Below, piece after piece: positions 43,883 through 52,333 of a stretch of 64,000 bases of DNA. Source of the stretch: Pseudonocardia alaniniphila. GTDB taxonomy: Bacteria; Actinomycetota; Actinomycetes; Mycobacteriales; Pseudonocardiaceae. Location of the stretch: assembly GCF_022524485.1 (NCBI RefSeq), contig NZ_JAKXMK010000042.1, positions 1 through 64,000 of the forward strand, given 5' to 3'. The position numbers and the translations under genes are program-made. Every line of letters begins with the position of its first letter. The first letter of the stretch is position 1. A model generated the notes under the pieces. It did not search any database. It worked only from the letters and a program-made list of their open reading frames with translations, and had not been told where the DNA came from.

Positions 43883-44647
43883 TCAGGTGATCGTCATGCC
43901 GCCGTCCACGGCCAGCGTCTGCCCGGTGACGTAGCCACCGGCGTCGCTCGCGAGGAACACAACGGCAGCGGCGAGCTCGGCCGGGTCGCCCACGCGCCCC
44001 ATCGGTACCCGCTGGATCTGCTGCTCGAGGTAGCCGGGCTTGTACTGCTCGGTCATCTCCGAGTCGAAGAAGCCCGGGGCCACGGCGTTGACCCGGATCC
44101 CCCGGCGCCCGCTCCACTGCTGGGCGAGATCGCGTGTCAGGCCGATCAGCCCGGCCTTGCTGGCCGAGTACGCGGCCTGGGGCAGGCCGGCCGTGGTGAG
44201 CCCGAGGACGCTCGAGATGTTGATGATGCTGCTGCCCGGGCGCATGACGCGCCCACAGGCCTGGGCCATCCAGTAGCAACCGTTGAGGTTGACGTCGAGG
44301 ACCCGCTCGAACTCCTCGGGGGTCTCCCGTACCGCCGGCACGGCGGTGCCGATGCCGGCGTTGTTGACCAGGACATCGACCCGTCTGAACTCGGCCATCG
44401 CCGCGTCGACGAGCGCCTGGCAGTCGCTCGGGCTCGACACGTCCGTCGGCACGGTGATCGCGCGCCGCCCGGCGGCCTCGACGAGCTTGCGGGTGATGTC
44501 CAGCCGGTCCGCGCGGCGCGCGCCCAGGACGAGATCGGCGCCTGCCTCGGCGAGGCCCTGCGCGAACGCGACGCCGAGGCCGGACGACGCCCCGGTGACG
44601 ATCGCGACGCGCCCCGCGAGCGAGAACCGGTTCACCATCGCTGTCAT
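43883..44647 (-). CDS. SDR-family oxidoreductase
   Basis: A 254-residue short-chain dehydrogenase with TGASSGLGVAFA (about 18-29), NNAGIGT, INISSVLGLTTAG (Ser), YSASKAG (Tyr/Lys), and a C-terminal TGQTLAVDGGMTIT. The ATG at 44,647 is chosen because GGGAGGG lies eight bases upstream. A frame start further left would run through the operator. Operator copy g lies about 20 bp upstream, linking this gene to the regulon although it sits between the two PucR-type genes. Confidence 0.92.
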   Translation of the reverse strand: MTAMVNRFSLAGRVAIVTGASSGLGVAFAQGLAEAGADLVLGARRADRLDITRKLVEAAGRRAITVPTDVSSPSDCQALVDAAMAEFRRVDVLVNNAGIGTAVPAVRETPEEFERVLDVNLNGCYWMAQACGRVMRPGSSIINISSVLGLTTAGLPQAAYSASKAGLIGLTRDLAQQWSGRRGIRVNAVAPGFFDSEMTEQYKPGYLEQQIQRVPMGRVGDPAELAAAVVFLASDAGGYVTGQTLAVDGGMTIT

Positions 44648-44667
44648 CGTTGGCCCTCCCGGGGCAA

Positions 44668-44683
44668 ATGATCGTTCGTTAGT
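44668..44683. promoter_or_regulatory. Regulon operator copy g (SDR promoter)
   Basis: Read on the minus strand the site is ACTAACGAACGATCAT, with left half AACGA intact and right half like copy b. It lies 20 bp upstream of the SDR start, just before its ribosome-binding site. Confidence 0.55.
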
Positions 44684-44742
44684 CGACACTAAGTACGGGC
44701 CGTGCGGTGGTCAATCCGCCAGGTGATCCAGCGCAACGCGGG

Positions 44743-46689
44743 CTAGCCACCGGCCGCCGGCAGGAGCTCCTCGACGGGAATCTGCTCGAGGATGCGCTGC
44801 AGCTGCAGGCCGAGCTGCATGCTCAGCGCGCCGTCCGGCTCGCGCCAGCCGCGGTGCCCGAGCACGTGGTCGATGCGCTCCAGCCGCTGGTAGATCGTGT
44901 TGGGATGTACCTGCAGCGCCTTCGCGGTGGCGCGCGGGTTCCCTCCGGCGGCGAAGTAGGCGTCGATGGTCTCCAGCAGGAGCGTGTTGTGCTCCTCGTC
45001 GTAGCGCTGCAGTGGTGCGACTGTCTGCGCGAGGAGTGCACGCACCTGTTTCTGCGAGGTCGACTCGAGCACCAGCCCCAGCACCCCGACCTCCGCCAGC
45101 CCGGCTCCCTCGCCCTCCCGCCCCAGCGCGAGCAGCAGGCGCAGGCACCGCTCGGCTTCACGATGCATCCGGCGGACCTCCTGCGCGGACCGCGCCGAAC
45201 CGGCGACGCCTGCGGTCACCACCCCACCCGCCGACCGGCCGAGCGTCGCCGGCACCGTGCGCGCCGCCTCGCCGGGGTCGATATGCGGAAGCAGGAGCAC
45301 CACCTGGGCCGCGTGTTCGGTGGCCAGGCCGCCATGGCGGGAGGCGAGGTCCGCCGCCGCACGCAGCAGGTGACGACGCGGGACGCCGGTGGCCGACAGC
45401 ACGAGGACCGTGTGGGCAGTGCGGAGGTCGACGGCGCCCGCGCGGCGTGCTCGCCGCTCGAACGCGGTCCAGTCCGGCTCCCGCTCGGCCAGCAGGTCGT
45501 CGATCAGCTCGCCACGGACCTGCTGCTCCGCCGCCGACACCTGCCGGTCCATCAACATCAGCAGCGCCGCGGTCTGCGCAGCGCGCTCGAGCGTGCGGAC
45601 GTCCGGGTCGAGCAGCTGTGTGGTCGCGACGAGCACGAGGTGCCCGAAGCGTTCTTCGCCTGCCTGCACCGGCACCGTCCAGGTGCGGGACGTACCCGTT
45701 ACCCGTGCCGCGGCCACCGCCCCGCGGGCGGGCGCCGGCAGGGTGTCGGGCAGCGTCCCGCGTCCGCCGGTCACGAGCACGGAACCGTCCACCCCCACCG
45801 CGGCGACCGTGCCGTCGAGCATCACTGCGACGGCTTCGACGAGCTCGCCGAGGTCCGCCCGGCGTAGCACCAGCGGGATCAGCTGTTCGTGGGCGATGCT
45901 CGCCCGTTCCAGGCCCTCGCCCTGCCGAGAGAGCTCCGCGTTGGTCTCCCTGAGCCGCCCCGCTGCCACCTCGGCGTGCGCGAACAGCCGGGCGTTCTCG
46001 ATCACGATCGAGGCGTGGTCGGCCAGCGAGCTGAGCAGCTCGATCTCGGAGCGGTCGTAGGAGCGCTCGTACCGGTTGGCCACGAACAGCGCACCGATCA
46101 CGGCGTCGCCGATCCGCAACGGCACGCCCGCGATGCTGACGATCCCGTCCTCGACCACGGCGTCCGTGACGGACGGATAACGGTTCAGCCGTGTGTCGTT
46201 CACGTAGTCCGAGGTCGCGAAGGGCTCGCCGGTCGCGATGATCCGGCCCCCGATGCCGCGCCCGACCGGCTGCCGGATCGACTCGATGGCCCGGGTGACG
46301 GTGCCGAGGGTGATGCGCATGTAGACGTCCCCGCGGACGGGGTCGAGCAGGGCGAGGTACGTGGCGTCGGTGCCGAGTAGCTGGCGGGCCCGGTGCACGA
46401 TCGCGTCCAGCACCTCGTCCACGTCACGCAGCGACGCCAGGTCCCGGGCGGTCTCGATCAGCGCGTGGGTCTCCTTCTCCCGCCGCTTGCGGTGTGCGAG
46501 GAGGTCGCGGATGCGACCCGAGCGGGCGATCGCGATGAGCATCTCGTCGCGCTCTGGGCCCGGGGCGCTCGCCTCCACGATCTCGGCGAGCTGGTCGAAC
46601 GCCTCGCCCGGAGCCTCCGTGGCCAGCAGGTGCAGCAGCCGGGCGATCGTCTGGTCCGCTGCCGGGATCCCCATTCCGCCCAGGATCAT
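44743..46689 (-). CDS. PucR-type transcriptional regulator with GAF domain, copy 2
   Basis: A 648-residue paralogue of the regulator at 41,812-43,842, with the same domain order: a leader helix, a GAF domain (GRGIGGRIIATGEPFATSDYVNDTR, SIAGVPLRIGDAVIGALFVANR), a coiled stretch and a C-terminal helix-turn-helix (TIDAYFAAGGNPRATAKALQVHPNTIYQRLERIDHVLG). ATG at 46,689 is chosen because GGGAGA lies ten bases upstream; upstream in-frame codons lack a site. The upstream gap contains the first MITE-like element. It is a candidate regulator of the LLM/ABC block to its right. Confidence 0.9.
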   Translation of the reverse strand: MILGGMGIPAADQTIARLLHLLATEAPGEAFDQLAEIVEASAPGPERDEMLIAIARSGRIRDLLAHRKRREKETHALIETARDLASLRDVDEVLDAIVHRARQLLGTDATYLALLDPVRGDVYMRITLGTVTRAIESIRQPVGRGIGGRIIATGEPFATSDYVNDTRLNRYPSVTDAVVEDGIVSIAGVPLRIGDAVIGALFVANRYERSYDRSEIELLSSLADHASIVIENARLFAHAEVAAGRLRETNAELSRQGEGLERASIAHEQLIPLVLRRADLGELVEAVAVMLDGTVAAVGVDGSVLVTGGRGTLPDTLPAPARGAVAAARVTGTSRTWTVPVQAGEERFGHLVLVATTQLLDPDVRTLERAAQTAALLMLMDRQVSAAEQQVRGELIDDLLAEREPDWTAFERRARRAGAVDLRTAHTVLVLSATGVPRRHLLRAAADLASRHGGLATEHAAQVVLLLPHIDPGEAARTVPATLGRSAGGVVTAGVAGSARSAQEVRRMHREAERCLRLLLALGREGEGAGLAEVGVLGLVLESTSQKQVRALLAQTVAPLQRYDEEHNTLLLETIDAYFAAGGNPRATAKALQVHPNTIYQRLERIDHVLGHRGWREPDGALSMQLGLQLQRILEQIPVEELLPAAGG

Positions 46690-46758
46690 CGAGCTCACGT
46701 CTCCCGTCCGGTACGCCGTTGTCCGGCAGGTCACCACTCATCGATCGTCGGATCACGT

Positions 46759-46925
46759 CAGTGCCGAGGAAACGGGGTCGTCTTACCCGTCTCCGGCGCC
46801 CAGGCGGCGCCTCGCGGCGTTGTCGTCGGCGCCGATACAACAGCGGTATCGGCGCCTCCTCCGCCTTGCGATCCATCCGCCTGGGTCACCGGATCCGGGC
46901 AAGGAACCCCGTTTCCGCGACACTA
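46759..46925 (-). mobile_element. MITE-like palindromic element, copy 1
   Basis: A 167-bp element with imperfect terminal inverted repeats (outer 19 bp AGTGYCGNGGAAACGGGGT on both ends, extending with mismatches to about 48 bp) and an internal perfect 11-bp stem GGCGCCGATAC / GTATCGGCGCC with a 7-base loop. A second copy, about 96% identical and in opposite orientation, lies at 53,917-54,082. It encodes no protein. It sits between the PucR-type regulator and the terminator of the LLM gene. Confidence 0.75.
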
Positions 46926-46965
46926 AGCGACCTGGTGGCGCCTGCGGGAGTGTCACTTTCCGCCG

Positions 46966-47000
46966 CGCGGGACGGTGCTGATGCACCGCACCGTCCCGCG
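46966..47000 (-). terminator. Hairpin terminator of LLM gene
   Basis: CGCGGGACGGTGC, a 9-base loop, then GCACCGTCCCGCG: a perfect 13-bp stem starting six bases beyond the stop of the minus-strand LLM gene. Confidence 0.8.
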
Positions 47001-47005
47001 GGCCG

Positions 47006-48253
47006 TCACGCCGGAAGCCCGGCCGCGCTGCCGAACTTCGCCGCGACGCGTTCCTGGCTGACCTTCGGCGTCCAGCGGTCCTCCTCGTCGGCCCACACGT
47101 CGCGCAGCTTCGGGATCACCGCTGACCCGAAGAGGTGGTTGTTCTGCGCGGCCACCTCCTCGGGCAGGTCACCGACGTGCATGCAGGTGATGAGCTGACC
47201 GATCCGGAGATCCGTCGCGAGTGCGCGGACGCGCTGCTCCACCCGCTCCGGGGTGCCGGCGATGATGTAGCCGAGTTCGTCGTACTCCCAGAACGAGAGC
47301 TCGCCGCGCTGGGCCTTCATCCGCTCCTCGGCCGACTGGGTCTTGGCCCGGGTGAGGTTCGCCTGGATGGAGGGCAGCGTGTTGTAGCCGGGCGGTGTGG
47401 CGAACTCGAGACCGATCGGGTTCTGCCGGTAGAAGTACTTGACCGCGTCGGAGTACTGCCGCTCGGCTTCCGCGTCCGAGTCGGCGCAGCAGATGATCTG
47501 CGTGAACGCCATGCGGTTCGGGTTCATGTTGGCGCCCTGGCTCTCGGTGTAGTCCCAGAACCCGCCGACGATCGGCGCCGCGCTCTGCCTGCCGGAGAAC
47601 GACAGGTAGCCGTAGCAGTAGTCGAGGTCGTTGACCACGTCCCAGGTCTCCGGGCTGCCGCTGCCGGGGATCCAGACCGGGATCTCCTGCTGCACCGGCC
47701 GCGGCCACGGGTTGACGTAGCGCAGCTGCGTGTACTTGCCGTTGAACGCGAACGGCTCCTGCGCCTTCCACGACCTCGTGATCAGCTCGCGCGCCTCGTG
47801 GAAGCGGTCACGCAGCTCGATCGGGGGCACGCCGTAGGAGAACGCGGTGTCCATGGGGGTGCCGAACACGATCCCGGCGATGACCCGCCCGCCCGACAGG
47901 CAGTCGAGCATCGCGATCTCCTCGGCCACACGGATCGGCGGGTTGTAGAGAGCCAGCGAGTTGCCGCACAACGCGATCGCGGAGTTCTCGGTGGTGGCCG
48001 CCAGCACGGAGGCGATCAGGTTCGGCGACGGCGTCATCGCCAGTGACGTCTGGTGGTGCTCGTTGAGCAGCAGGGAGTCCCAGCCCAGGCCATCCGCCTG
48101 CTGCATCAGCCGGATGTACATGTGGTAGTCCTCGCCGACCTGGACCGGGTCGGCCACAGCCGCCGGCGGTGTGACCCAGGAGCTGTGGACGGTCTCGCCG
48201 TAGTCCGAGGGCAGCTTGGTGTAGTACTGCTGGGCGAACCAGTGGAACTTCAC
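47006..48253 (-). CDS. LLM-class flavin-dependent oxidoreductase, paralogue 1
   Basis: A 415-residue luciferase-like protein beginning KFHWFAQQYYTKLP. It has MQQADGLGWDSLLLNEHHQTSLAMTPSPN (flavin-barrel block, about 50-78), GNSLALYNPPIRVAEEIAMLDCLSGGRVIAG and GTPMDTAFSYGVPPIELRDRFHEARELI. It belongs with the full-length gene at 50,143-51,390 and the internally deleted copy at 61,952-62,677. All three have nearly identical starts (K-Y/F-HWFA) and ends (DxWTPxVSxxRVxA). It is the last gene of a minus-strand unit, followed by a strong terminator. Substrate unknown; an FMN reductase is encoded at 63.5 kb. Confidence 0.9.
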   Translation of the reverse strand: MKFHWFAQQYYTKLPSDYGETVHSSWVTPPAAVADPVQVGEDYHMYIRLMQQADGLGWDSLLLNEHHQTSLAMTPSPNLIASVLAATTENSAIALCGNSLALYNPPIRVAEEIAMLDCLSGGRVIAGIVFGTPMDTAFSYGVPPIELRDRFHEARELITRSWKAQEPFAFNGKYTQLRYVNPWPRPVQQEIPVWIPGSGSPETWDVVNDLDYCYGYLSFSGRQSAAPIVGGFWDYTESQGANMNPNRMAFTQIICCADSDAEAERQYSDAVKYFYRQNPIGLEFATPPGYNTLPSIQANLTRAKTQSAEERMKAQRGELSFWEYDELGYIIAGTPERVEQRVRALATDLRIGQLITCMHVGDLPEEVAAQNNHLFGSAVIPKLRDVWADEEDRWTPKVSQERVAAKFGSAAGLPA

Positions 48254-48283
48254 GGGATTCCTCTCCGCGGGGTGTCGTGCCGC

Positions 48284-48586
48284 TCAGGCGACAGTGCCGA
48301 CGAGGTGTGTGGCCGGGGTGCCACCGAGGTTGACGACGTCGGCGCCGAGCTCCTTGCCCTCGGGCGTGCCGAGGGCGGCCTGCATGGCTGCGGCGTCGGC
48401 GAAGTAGAGCTCGGCCATCAGGTGGTAGCGGGGCGCGGAGCCGTCCGCGCCGGGGGAGAACCGGGTGATCTCGACGCGGTGGATGCCTGGCACCGCTTTG
48501 GCGAGGGGGACGTGCGTGCCCATGTAGTGGGCGTCGAACGCCTCGATGTCGGCGGGGGTGTCGTAGAGCACGGTCAGCTTGATCAT
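48284..48586 (-). CDS. EthD-family small protein
   Basis: A 100-residue protein with the EthD pattern: IKLTVLYDTPADIEAFDAHYMGTHVPLAKAVPGIHRVEITRF at the start and a ferredoxin-like ending with AELYFADAAAMQAALGTPEGKELGADV. EthD-like dimeric alpha-beta barrel proteins accompany oxygenases and ether- or ring-degrading enzymes, mostly with no proven activity. ATG has GGAGG five bases upstream. It begins 12 bp after the SDR stop and precedes the LLM gene by 30 bp, so it belongs to the hydrolase, SDR, EthD, LLM operon. Confidence 0.85.
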   Translation of the reverse strand: MIKLTVLYDTPADIEAFDAHYMGTHVPLAKAVPGIHRVEITRFSPGADGSAPRYHLMAELYFADAAAMQAALGTPEGKELGADVVNLGGTPATHLVGTVA

Positions 48587-48597
48587 GATCTCCTCCG

Positions 48598-49359
48598 TCA
48601 GCGTCCGGCCGTCATGGCGCCGCCGTCGACGCGGTAGACCTCGCCGTTGACGAACGCCGACTCGTCCGAGGCGAGGAACAGCACCATGTTGGCGATGTCG
48701 CTCGGCTCCCCGACCCGCGGCGACGCGACCCCGGCGAGCGCCTGCTGGGGGAGGTCCGGGACGGCGTCGAGCAGCTGCTGCGTCCGGATCACGCCCGGTG
48801 CGATGGCGTTGCACCGCACGCCCTGCTTCCCGTGCTGGGCGGCGATGAAGCGGGTCAGCCCGATCACGGCGGCCTTGGTGCTGCCGTAGGCGGTGAGCGC
48901 CGGACTGCCGCGCAGCCCGGCGACCGAGGCCATGTTCACGATGGACCCGCCGCCGTGTTCCACCATGTGCGGCAGCGCGTACTTGCACATCAGGAAGATG
49001 CTGCGGACGTTGGTGGCGAAGGCCCGGTCCCACATCTCGATCGAGGTGTCGATCACCGAGCCGTCGGTGAACCACGCGTCGGGCCCCACCAGCGCGGCGT
49101 TGTTGTGGATCACGTCGACCCGGCCGTGCTGGGCGATCACCGCGGCGACCAGGTCCTGAATGGACTGCTGGTCGGTGGCGTCGAAGTGGATCGCCGTGGC
49201 GCCGCCGCCGATCCCCTCGGCGACCTTCTTGGCCCCGTCGAGGTTGATGTCGGCGATCACGACCTGCGCGCCCTCACGGGCGAGCGTGATCGCCGTCTGG
49301 CGCCCGATACCGGCCGCGCCGCCGGTGACCAGTGCGATCTTGCCTTCGACCCTGCCCAT
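48598..49359 (-). CDS. SDR-family oxidoreductase
   Basis: A 253-residue short-chain dehydrogenase: VTGGAAGIGRQTA (about 11-23), VIADIN, HNNAALVG, VNMASVAGLRG (Ser), YGSTKAA (Tyr/Lys) and VYRVDGGAMTAGR at the end. The start ATG overlaps the alpha/beta-hydrolase stop (TGATG), so they are coupled. It probably oxidises an alcohol made by hydrolysis or oxygenation in this operon; the substrate is unknown. Confidence 0.92.
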   Translation of the reverse strand: MGRVEGKIALVTGGAAGIGRQTAITLAREGAQVVIADINLDGAKKVAEGIGGGATAIHFDATDQQSIQDLVAAVIAQHGRVDVIHNNAALVGPDAWFTDGSVIDTSIEMWDRAFATNVRSIFLMCKYALPHMVEHGGGSIVNMASVAGLRGSPALTAYGSTKAAVIGLTRFIAAQHGKQGVRCNAIAPGVIRTQQLLDAVPDLPQQALAGVASPRVGEPSDIANMVLFLASDESAFVNGEVYRVDGGAMTAGR

Positions 49360-50132
49360 CACGCCTCCAGGAACGTCGTCACGGCGGACACGAACGCGTC
49401 CTCCTGCTCGATCATCGGGTAGTGGCCCGCCGCCTCGATCGGCGCGAGCTTCGCGTCGGGGATCAGCCGCACGAACTCCTCGGCGTAGGACAGCGGCAGC
49501 AGACCGTCGGACGTGCCGTGCACCACGAGCGTCGGCGCGTCGATGAGCGGCAGCCGCCTGCGCAGGCCGCGGTCGGCGATCGGCCACATGAACTTGGTCG
49601 CCGAGCCGAGGTTCTGCGCGGCGAACAGGATCGCCGCGTGCGGGTTGTCGGGGTCGGGCACGAAGTTCGACGGCTCGGACTTCGGTGGCTCGCCGTGCCA
49701 CTTCGCCTTCTTCACCTCGTCGGCCGGGCCGAACGGGTCGAGCGCGGGCTGCTCGTCCAGCCACAGGCCGTAGGCGTTGACCAGGACGAGCTTGCGCACG
49801 ATCTGCGGGGCGACGGCGGCGAGCTCAGCGGCGAACATGCCGCCGAGGGAGTGGCCCACGACGTCGATGCGTTCGATGCCCCACGACTCGACGAGCTCGC
49901 GGTGGTACAGCGTCACGTCGAGAACGTCGGTGAACGACTCGAACCCGGTCGACCGGCCGTAGCCAGGCTGCTCGGGGGCGAGGACGCGACGGCTGCGTGC
50001 CAGGCGTTCGAGGAATCCGGCGCCGCCGGGGTGACGCTCGTAGCCGTGCAGGTAGAGCAGCGGATCGCCGCTGCCCGACTCCCACAGCTCGACGTCGAAC
50101 CGGCCGACGTGAGGGATCTCCAGGGTGGTCAC
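49359..50132 (-). CDS. Alpha/beta-fold hydrolase
   Basis: A 257-residue hydrolase. LYLHGYERHPGG holds the oxyanion region, GHSLGG (about 94-99) the nucleophilic serine, HGTSDGLLPL the acidic residue and AAGHYPM (about 236-242) the catalytic histidine. Like meta-cleavage-product hydrolases and epoxide-hydrolase relatives in length and order, but the nucleophile is serine, so an ester or C-C bond hydrolase rather than an epoxide hydrolase. It starts 10 bp after the LLM gene stop at 50,143, so the LLM, hydrolase, SDR, EthD, LLM genes may be one transcript. Confidence 0.88.
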   Translation of the reverse strand: MTTLEIPHVGRFDVELWESGSGDPLLYLHGYERHPGGAGFLERLARSRRVLAPEQPGYGRSTGFESFTDVLDVTLYHRELVESWGIERIDVVGHSLGGMFAAELAAVAPQIVRKLVLVNAYGLWLDEQPALDPFGPADEVKKAKWHGEPPKSEPSNFVPDPDNPHAAILFAAQNLGSATKFMWPIADRGLRRRLPLIDAPTLVVHGTSDGLLPLSYAEEFVRLIPDAKLAPIEAAGHYPMIEQEDAFVSAVTTFLEA

Positions 50133-50142
50133 GTGCCTCCTC

Positions 50143-51390
50143 CTAGCGGGTCGTAACGGGGACGGCCGCGGCGTTGGCGCCGACGCGTGCCTTGCTCACG
50201 GACGGGGTCCACGGGTCCTCGTGATCGGCCCACAGATCGCGCAGGTGCGGTGCCACCTGCAGGCCGAAGAGCTCGTTGTTCATCGCCGCGGTCTCCTCCG
50301 GGAGGTCACCCATGTGCATGCAGGTGATCAACTGCCCGACCCGCAGCTCGACGGCCAGCTCACGCAGGCGCTGCCGCACGCGCTCCGGCGTGCCGGCGAT
50401 GATGAAGCCGAGGTCGTCGTACTCCCAGAAGGACAGCTCGCCGCGGGTGGCGCGCAGCCGGTCCTCGGTGCTGACGCCGCGCGCCCGCTCGAGCATCTCG
50501 CGCTGCGAGGCGATCGAGGTGTAGCCGGGCGGGGCGGCGAAGTGCAGCGGGGCGCGCTGGCGGGTGAAGAAGTAGCGCACGGCGTCGCCGTACTGCCGCT
50601 CCGCCTCCGCCTCGGTGTCGGCCACGCAGATGATCTGGGTGAACGCCATCCGGTTGGGGTTGACGTCCAGCCCGCGCTGCTCGACGCGGTCCCAGAACCC
50701 CCGGACGATCGGACGGGCGTTGGCCAGCCCGAAGAAGGACAGGTAGCCGTAGCAGTAGTCCTCGTCGAGCACGAGGTCCCAGGTCTCGATGCTGCCGGTG
50801 CCGGGCACCCAGATCGGCGGCGGCGTCTGCACCGGTCGCGGGAGCACGTTGACGTAGCGCAGCTTCGTGTACGTGCCGTTGAACGCGAACGGCTCGGGCT
50901 CGGTCCACGCCCGGGTGATCAGCTCACGCGCCTCGTGGAAGCGCGCCCGCAGCTCCGCGGGCGGCACGCCGTAGGCGAACGCGGTGTCCATCGGGGTGCC
51001 GAAGACGAAGCCGGCGATGAGCCGGCCCTCGGACAGGCAGTCGAGGTAGGCCATCTCCTCCGCCACCCGGATCGGCGGGTTGTAGAGGGCGAGCGAGTTG
51101 CCGATGACCAGCAGCGCGGCGTTCTCCGTGCTGGAGGCCAGGCTCGCGGCCAGCAGGTTCGGCGACGGTGTCATCGCGAACGTCGTCTGGTGGTGCTCGT
51201 TGACCGCCAGGCCGTCCCAGCCGAGGCGGTCGGCCTGCTGCATGAGCCGGATGAACATCCGGTAGTGGGCGCCGACGTGCAGGGAGTCGACGAGCGACGC
51301 CGGGACGTCGACGCTGCCGCTCGGATGTCTCTGCGGGTATGTCTCCGGGAGACCGTCGTAGGTCGCCTCGGCGAACCAGTGGTATTTCAC
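50143..51390 (-). CDS. LLM-class flavin-dependent oxidoreductase, paralogue 2
   Basis: A 415-residue luciferase-like protein collinear over its full length with the one at 47,006-48,253: KYHWFAEATYDGLPE, LMQQADRLGWDGLAVNEHHQTTFAMTPSPN, GNSLALYNPPIRVAEEMAYLDCLSEGRLIAG, GELSFWEYDDLGFIIAGTPERVRQRLREL. Its N-terminus (FAEATYDGLP) is closer to the deleted copy at 61,952 (FAEVTYDGLP) than to paralogue 1. It follows the SDR at 51,400 by 9 bp. Two tandem-duplicated LLM genes in one operon suggest two successive oxygenations or two related substrates. Confidence 0.9.
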   Translation of the reverse strand: MKYHWFAEATYDGLPETYPQRHPSGSVDVPASLVDSLHVGAHYRMFIRLMQQADRLGWDGLAVNEHHQTTFAMTPSPNLLAASLASSTENAALLVIGNSLALYNPPIRVAEEMAYLDCLSEGRLIAGFVFGTPMDTAFAYGVPPAELRARFHEARELITRAWTEPEPFAFNGTYTKLRYVNVLPRPVQTPPPIWVPGTGSIETWDLVLDEDYCYGYLSFFGLANARPIVRGFWDRVEQRGLDVNPNRMAFTQIICVADTEAEAERQYGDAVRYFFTRQRAPLHFAAPPGYTSIASQREMLERARGVSTEDRLRATRGELSFWEYDDLGFIIAGTPERVRQRLRELAVELRVGQLITCMHMGDLPEETAAMNNELFGLQVAPHLRDLWADHEDPWTPSVSKARVGANAAAVPVTTR

Positions 51391-51399
51391 CTCGGCCCC

Positions 51400-52191
51400 T
51401 CAGAAGTCCGGGCCGAGCCCGCCGATGGGCGGCATCCCGGAGTGGGCCCACAGGCCGCCGTCGGCCACCACGTGCGTCCCGGTGACGAACGCGGCCTCGT
51501 CGGAGGCCAGGAACAGCACCACGTTCGCGATCTCCTCGGCCCGCCCGTAGCGGCCCATCGGGATGGCGCCGCGGATGTCCTCCCAGATCTGCGGGGCGGC
51601 GTCGTGCAGGCGGTCGATCGGTGGGGTGCCGATCGGGCCGGGGCACACGGCGTTGCAGCGGATGCCCTTGCGGGCGTACTCGATCCCGGTGACCCGCGCC
51701 AGGTTCACCACTCCGGCCTTGAGCACGTTGTAGGCGCCGAGCCCGTAGTCGCCTGCCAGGCCCGAGACCGACGCCGTGTTGACGATCGCGCCCTTGCCCT
51801 GGGCGAGCATCGGCACGAGCGCGCACTTGATCGCGTACCAGTACGCGGTGAGCCCGACGTCGAGCGAGCGGCGGAAGCCGTCGAGGGTGAGATCGCCGAT
51901 CCGGCCGGGCTCGAAGGCGACGTGGTTGTTGTGCAGCACGTCCAGGGTGCCGTGGGTGTCAGTGGCGAAGGTGATGACGCGCTCGATCTCGGCCGGGTCG
52001 GATGCGTCGGCGTGCAGGAAGTCGATCACTCCGCCGGTCGCGCGGATCTCCCGCGCGACCGCGTCCCCCGACTTCTCGTTGATGTCGGCGATCACGACGC
52101 GGGCGCCCTCGCGGGTGAAGGCGCGTGCGGTGGCCGCGCCGATCCCGGAGCCGCCCCCGGTGATCACGGCGACCTTGCCGTCGAGACGCAT
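51400..52191 (-). CDS. SDR-family oxidoreductase
   Basis: A 263-residue short-chain dehydrogenase. TGGGSGIGAATA (about 11-22), VIADIN, VLHNNHVAFEPG (NNH in place of the usual NNAG), VNTASVSGLAG (Ser), YNVLKAG (Tyr/Lys spacing kept) and VVADGGLWAHSG. ATG at 52,191 has AAAGGA upstream. It is the first gene of the minus-strand LLM operon. The start lies about 67 bp right of... the terminator hairpin of the substrate-binding-protein gene, which separates the two units. Confidence 0.9.
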   Translation of the reverse strand: MRLDGKVAVITGGGSGIGAATARAFTREGARVVIADINEKSGDAVAREIRATGGVIDFLHADASDPAEIERVITFATDTHGTLDVLHNNHVAFEPGRIGDLTLDGFRRSLDVGLTAYWYAIKCALVPMLAQGKGAIVNTASVSGLAGDYGLGAYNVLKAGVVNLARVTGIEYARKGIRCNAVCPGPIGTPPIDRLHDAAPQIWEDIRGAIPMGRYGRAEEIANVVLFLASDEAAFVTGTHVVADGGLWAHSGMPPIGGLGPDF

Positions 52192-52257
52192 GTCTCGTCC
52201 TTTCTGCTGGAAGAGGTGGGTGCGGCGGAGCGTGCGTTGCTCCCGAGTCTGGTGAGC

Positions 52258-52297
52258 GGGGGCGGGGTGGACAACGGAACGCTGTCCACCCCTGCCC
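52258..52297 (-). terminator. Hairpin terminator of substrate-binding-protein gene
   Basis: GGGGTGGACA (52,264-52,273), a 9-base loop, then TGTCCACCCC (52,283-52,292): a perfect 10-bp stem, extended by flanking GGGC/GCCC with a one-base bulge. It lies 37 bp beyond the stop of the minus-strand lipoprotein gene. Confidence 0.72.
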
Positions 52298-52333
52298 GTC
52301 ATGCTGTGTGCAGGGCTCCATGCGTCACGGCGG

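Noticed and set aside
46783..46926. Same short peptide (SSAPIQQRYRRLLRL) readable at 46.8 kb and 53.95 kb
   Set aside because: It is a by-product of the duplicated MITE-like element; no start context and the frame does not extend.
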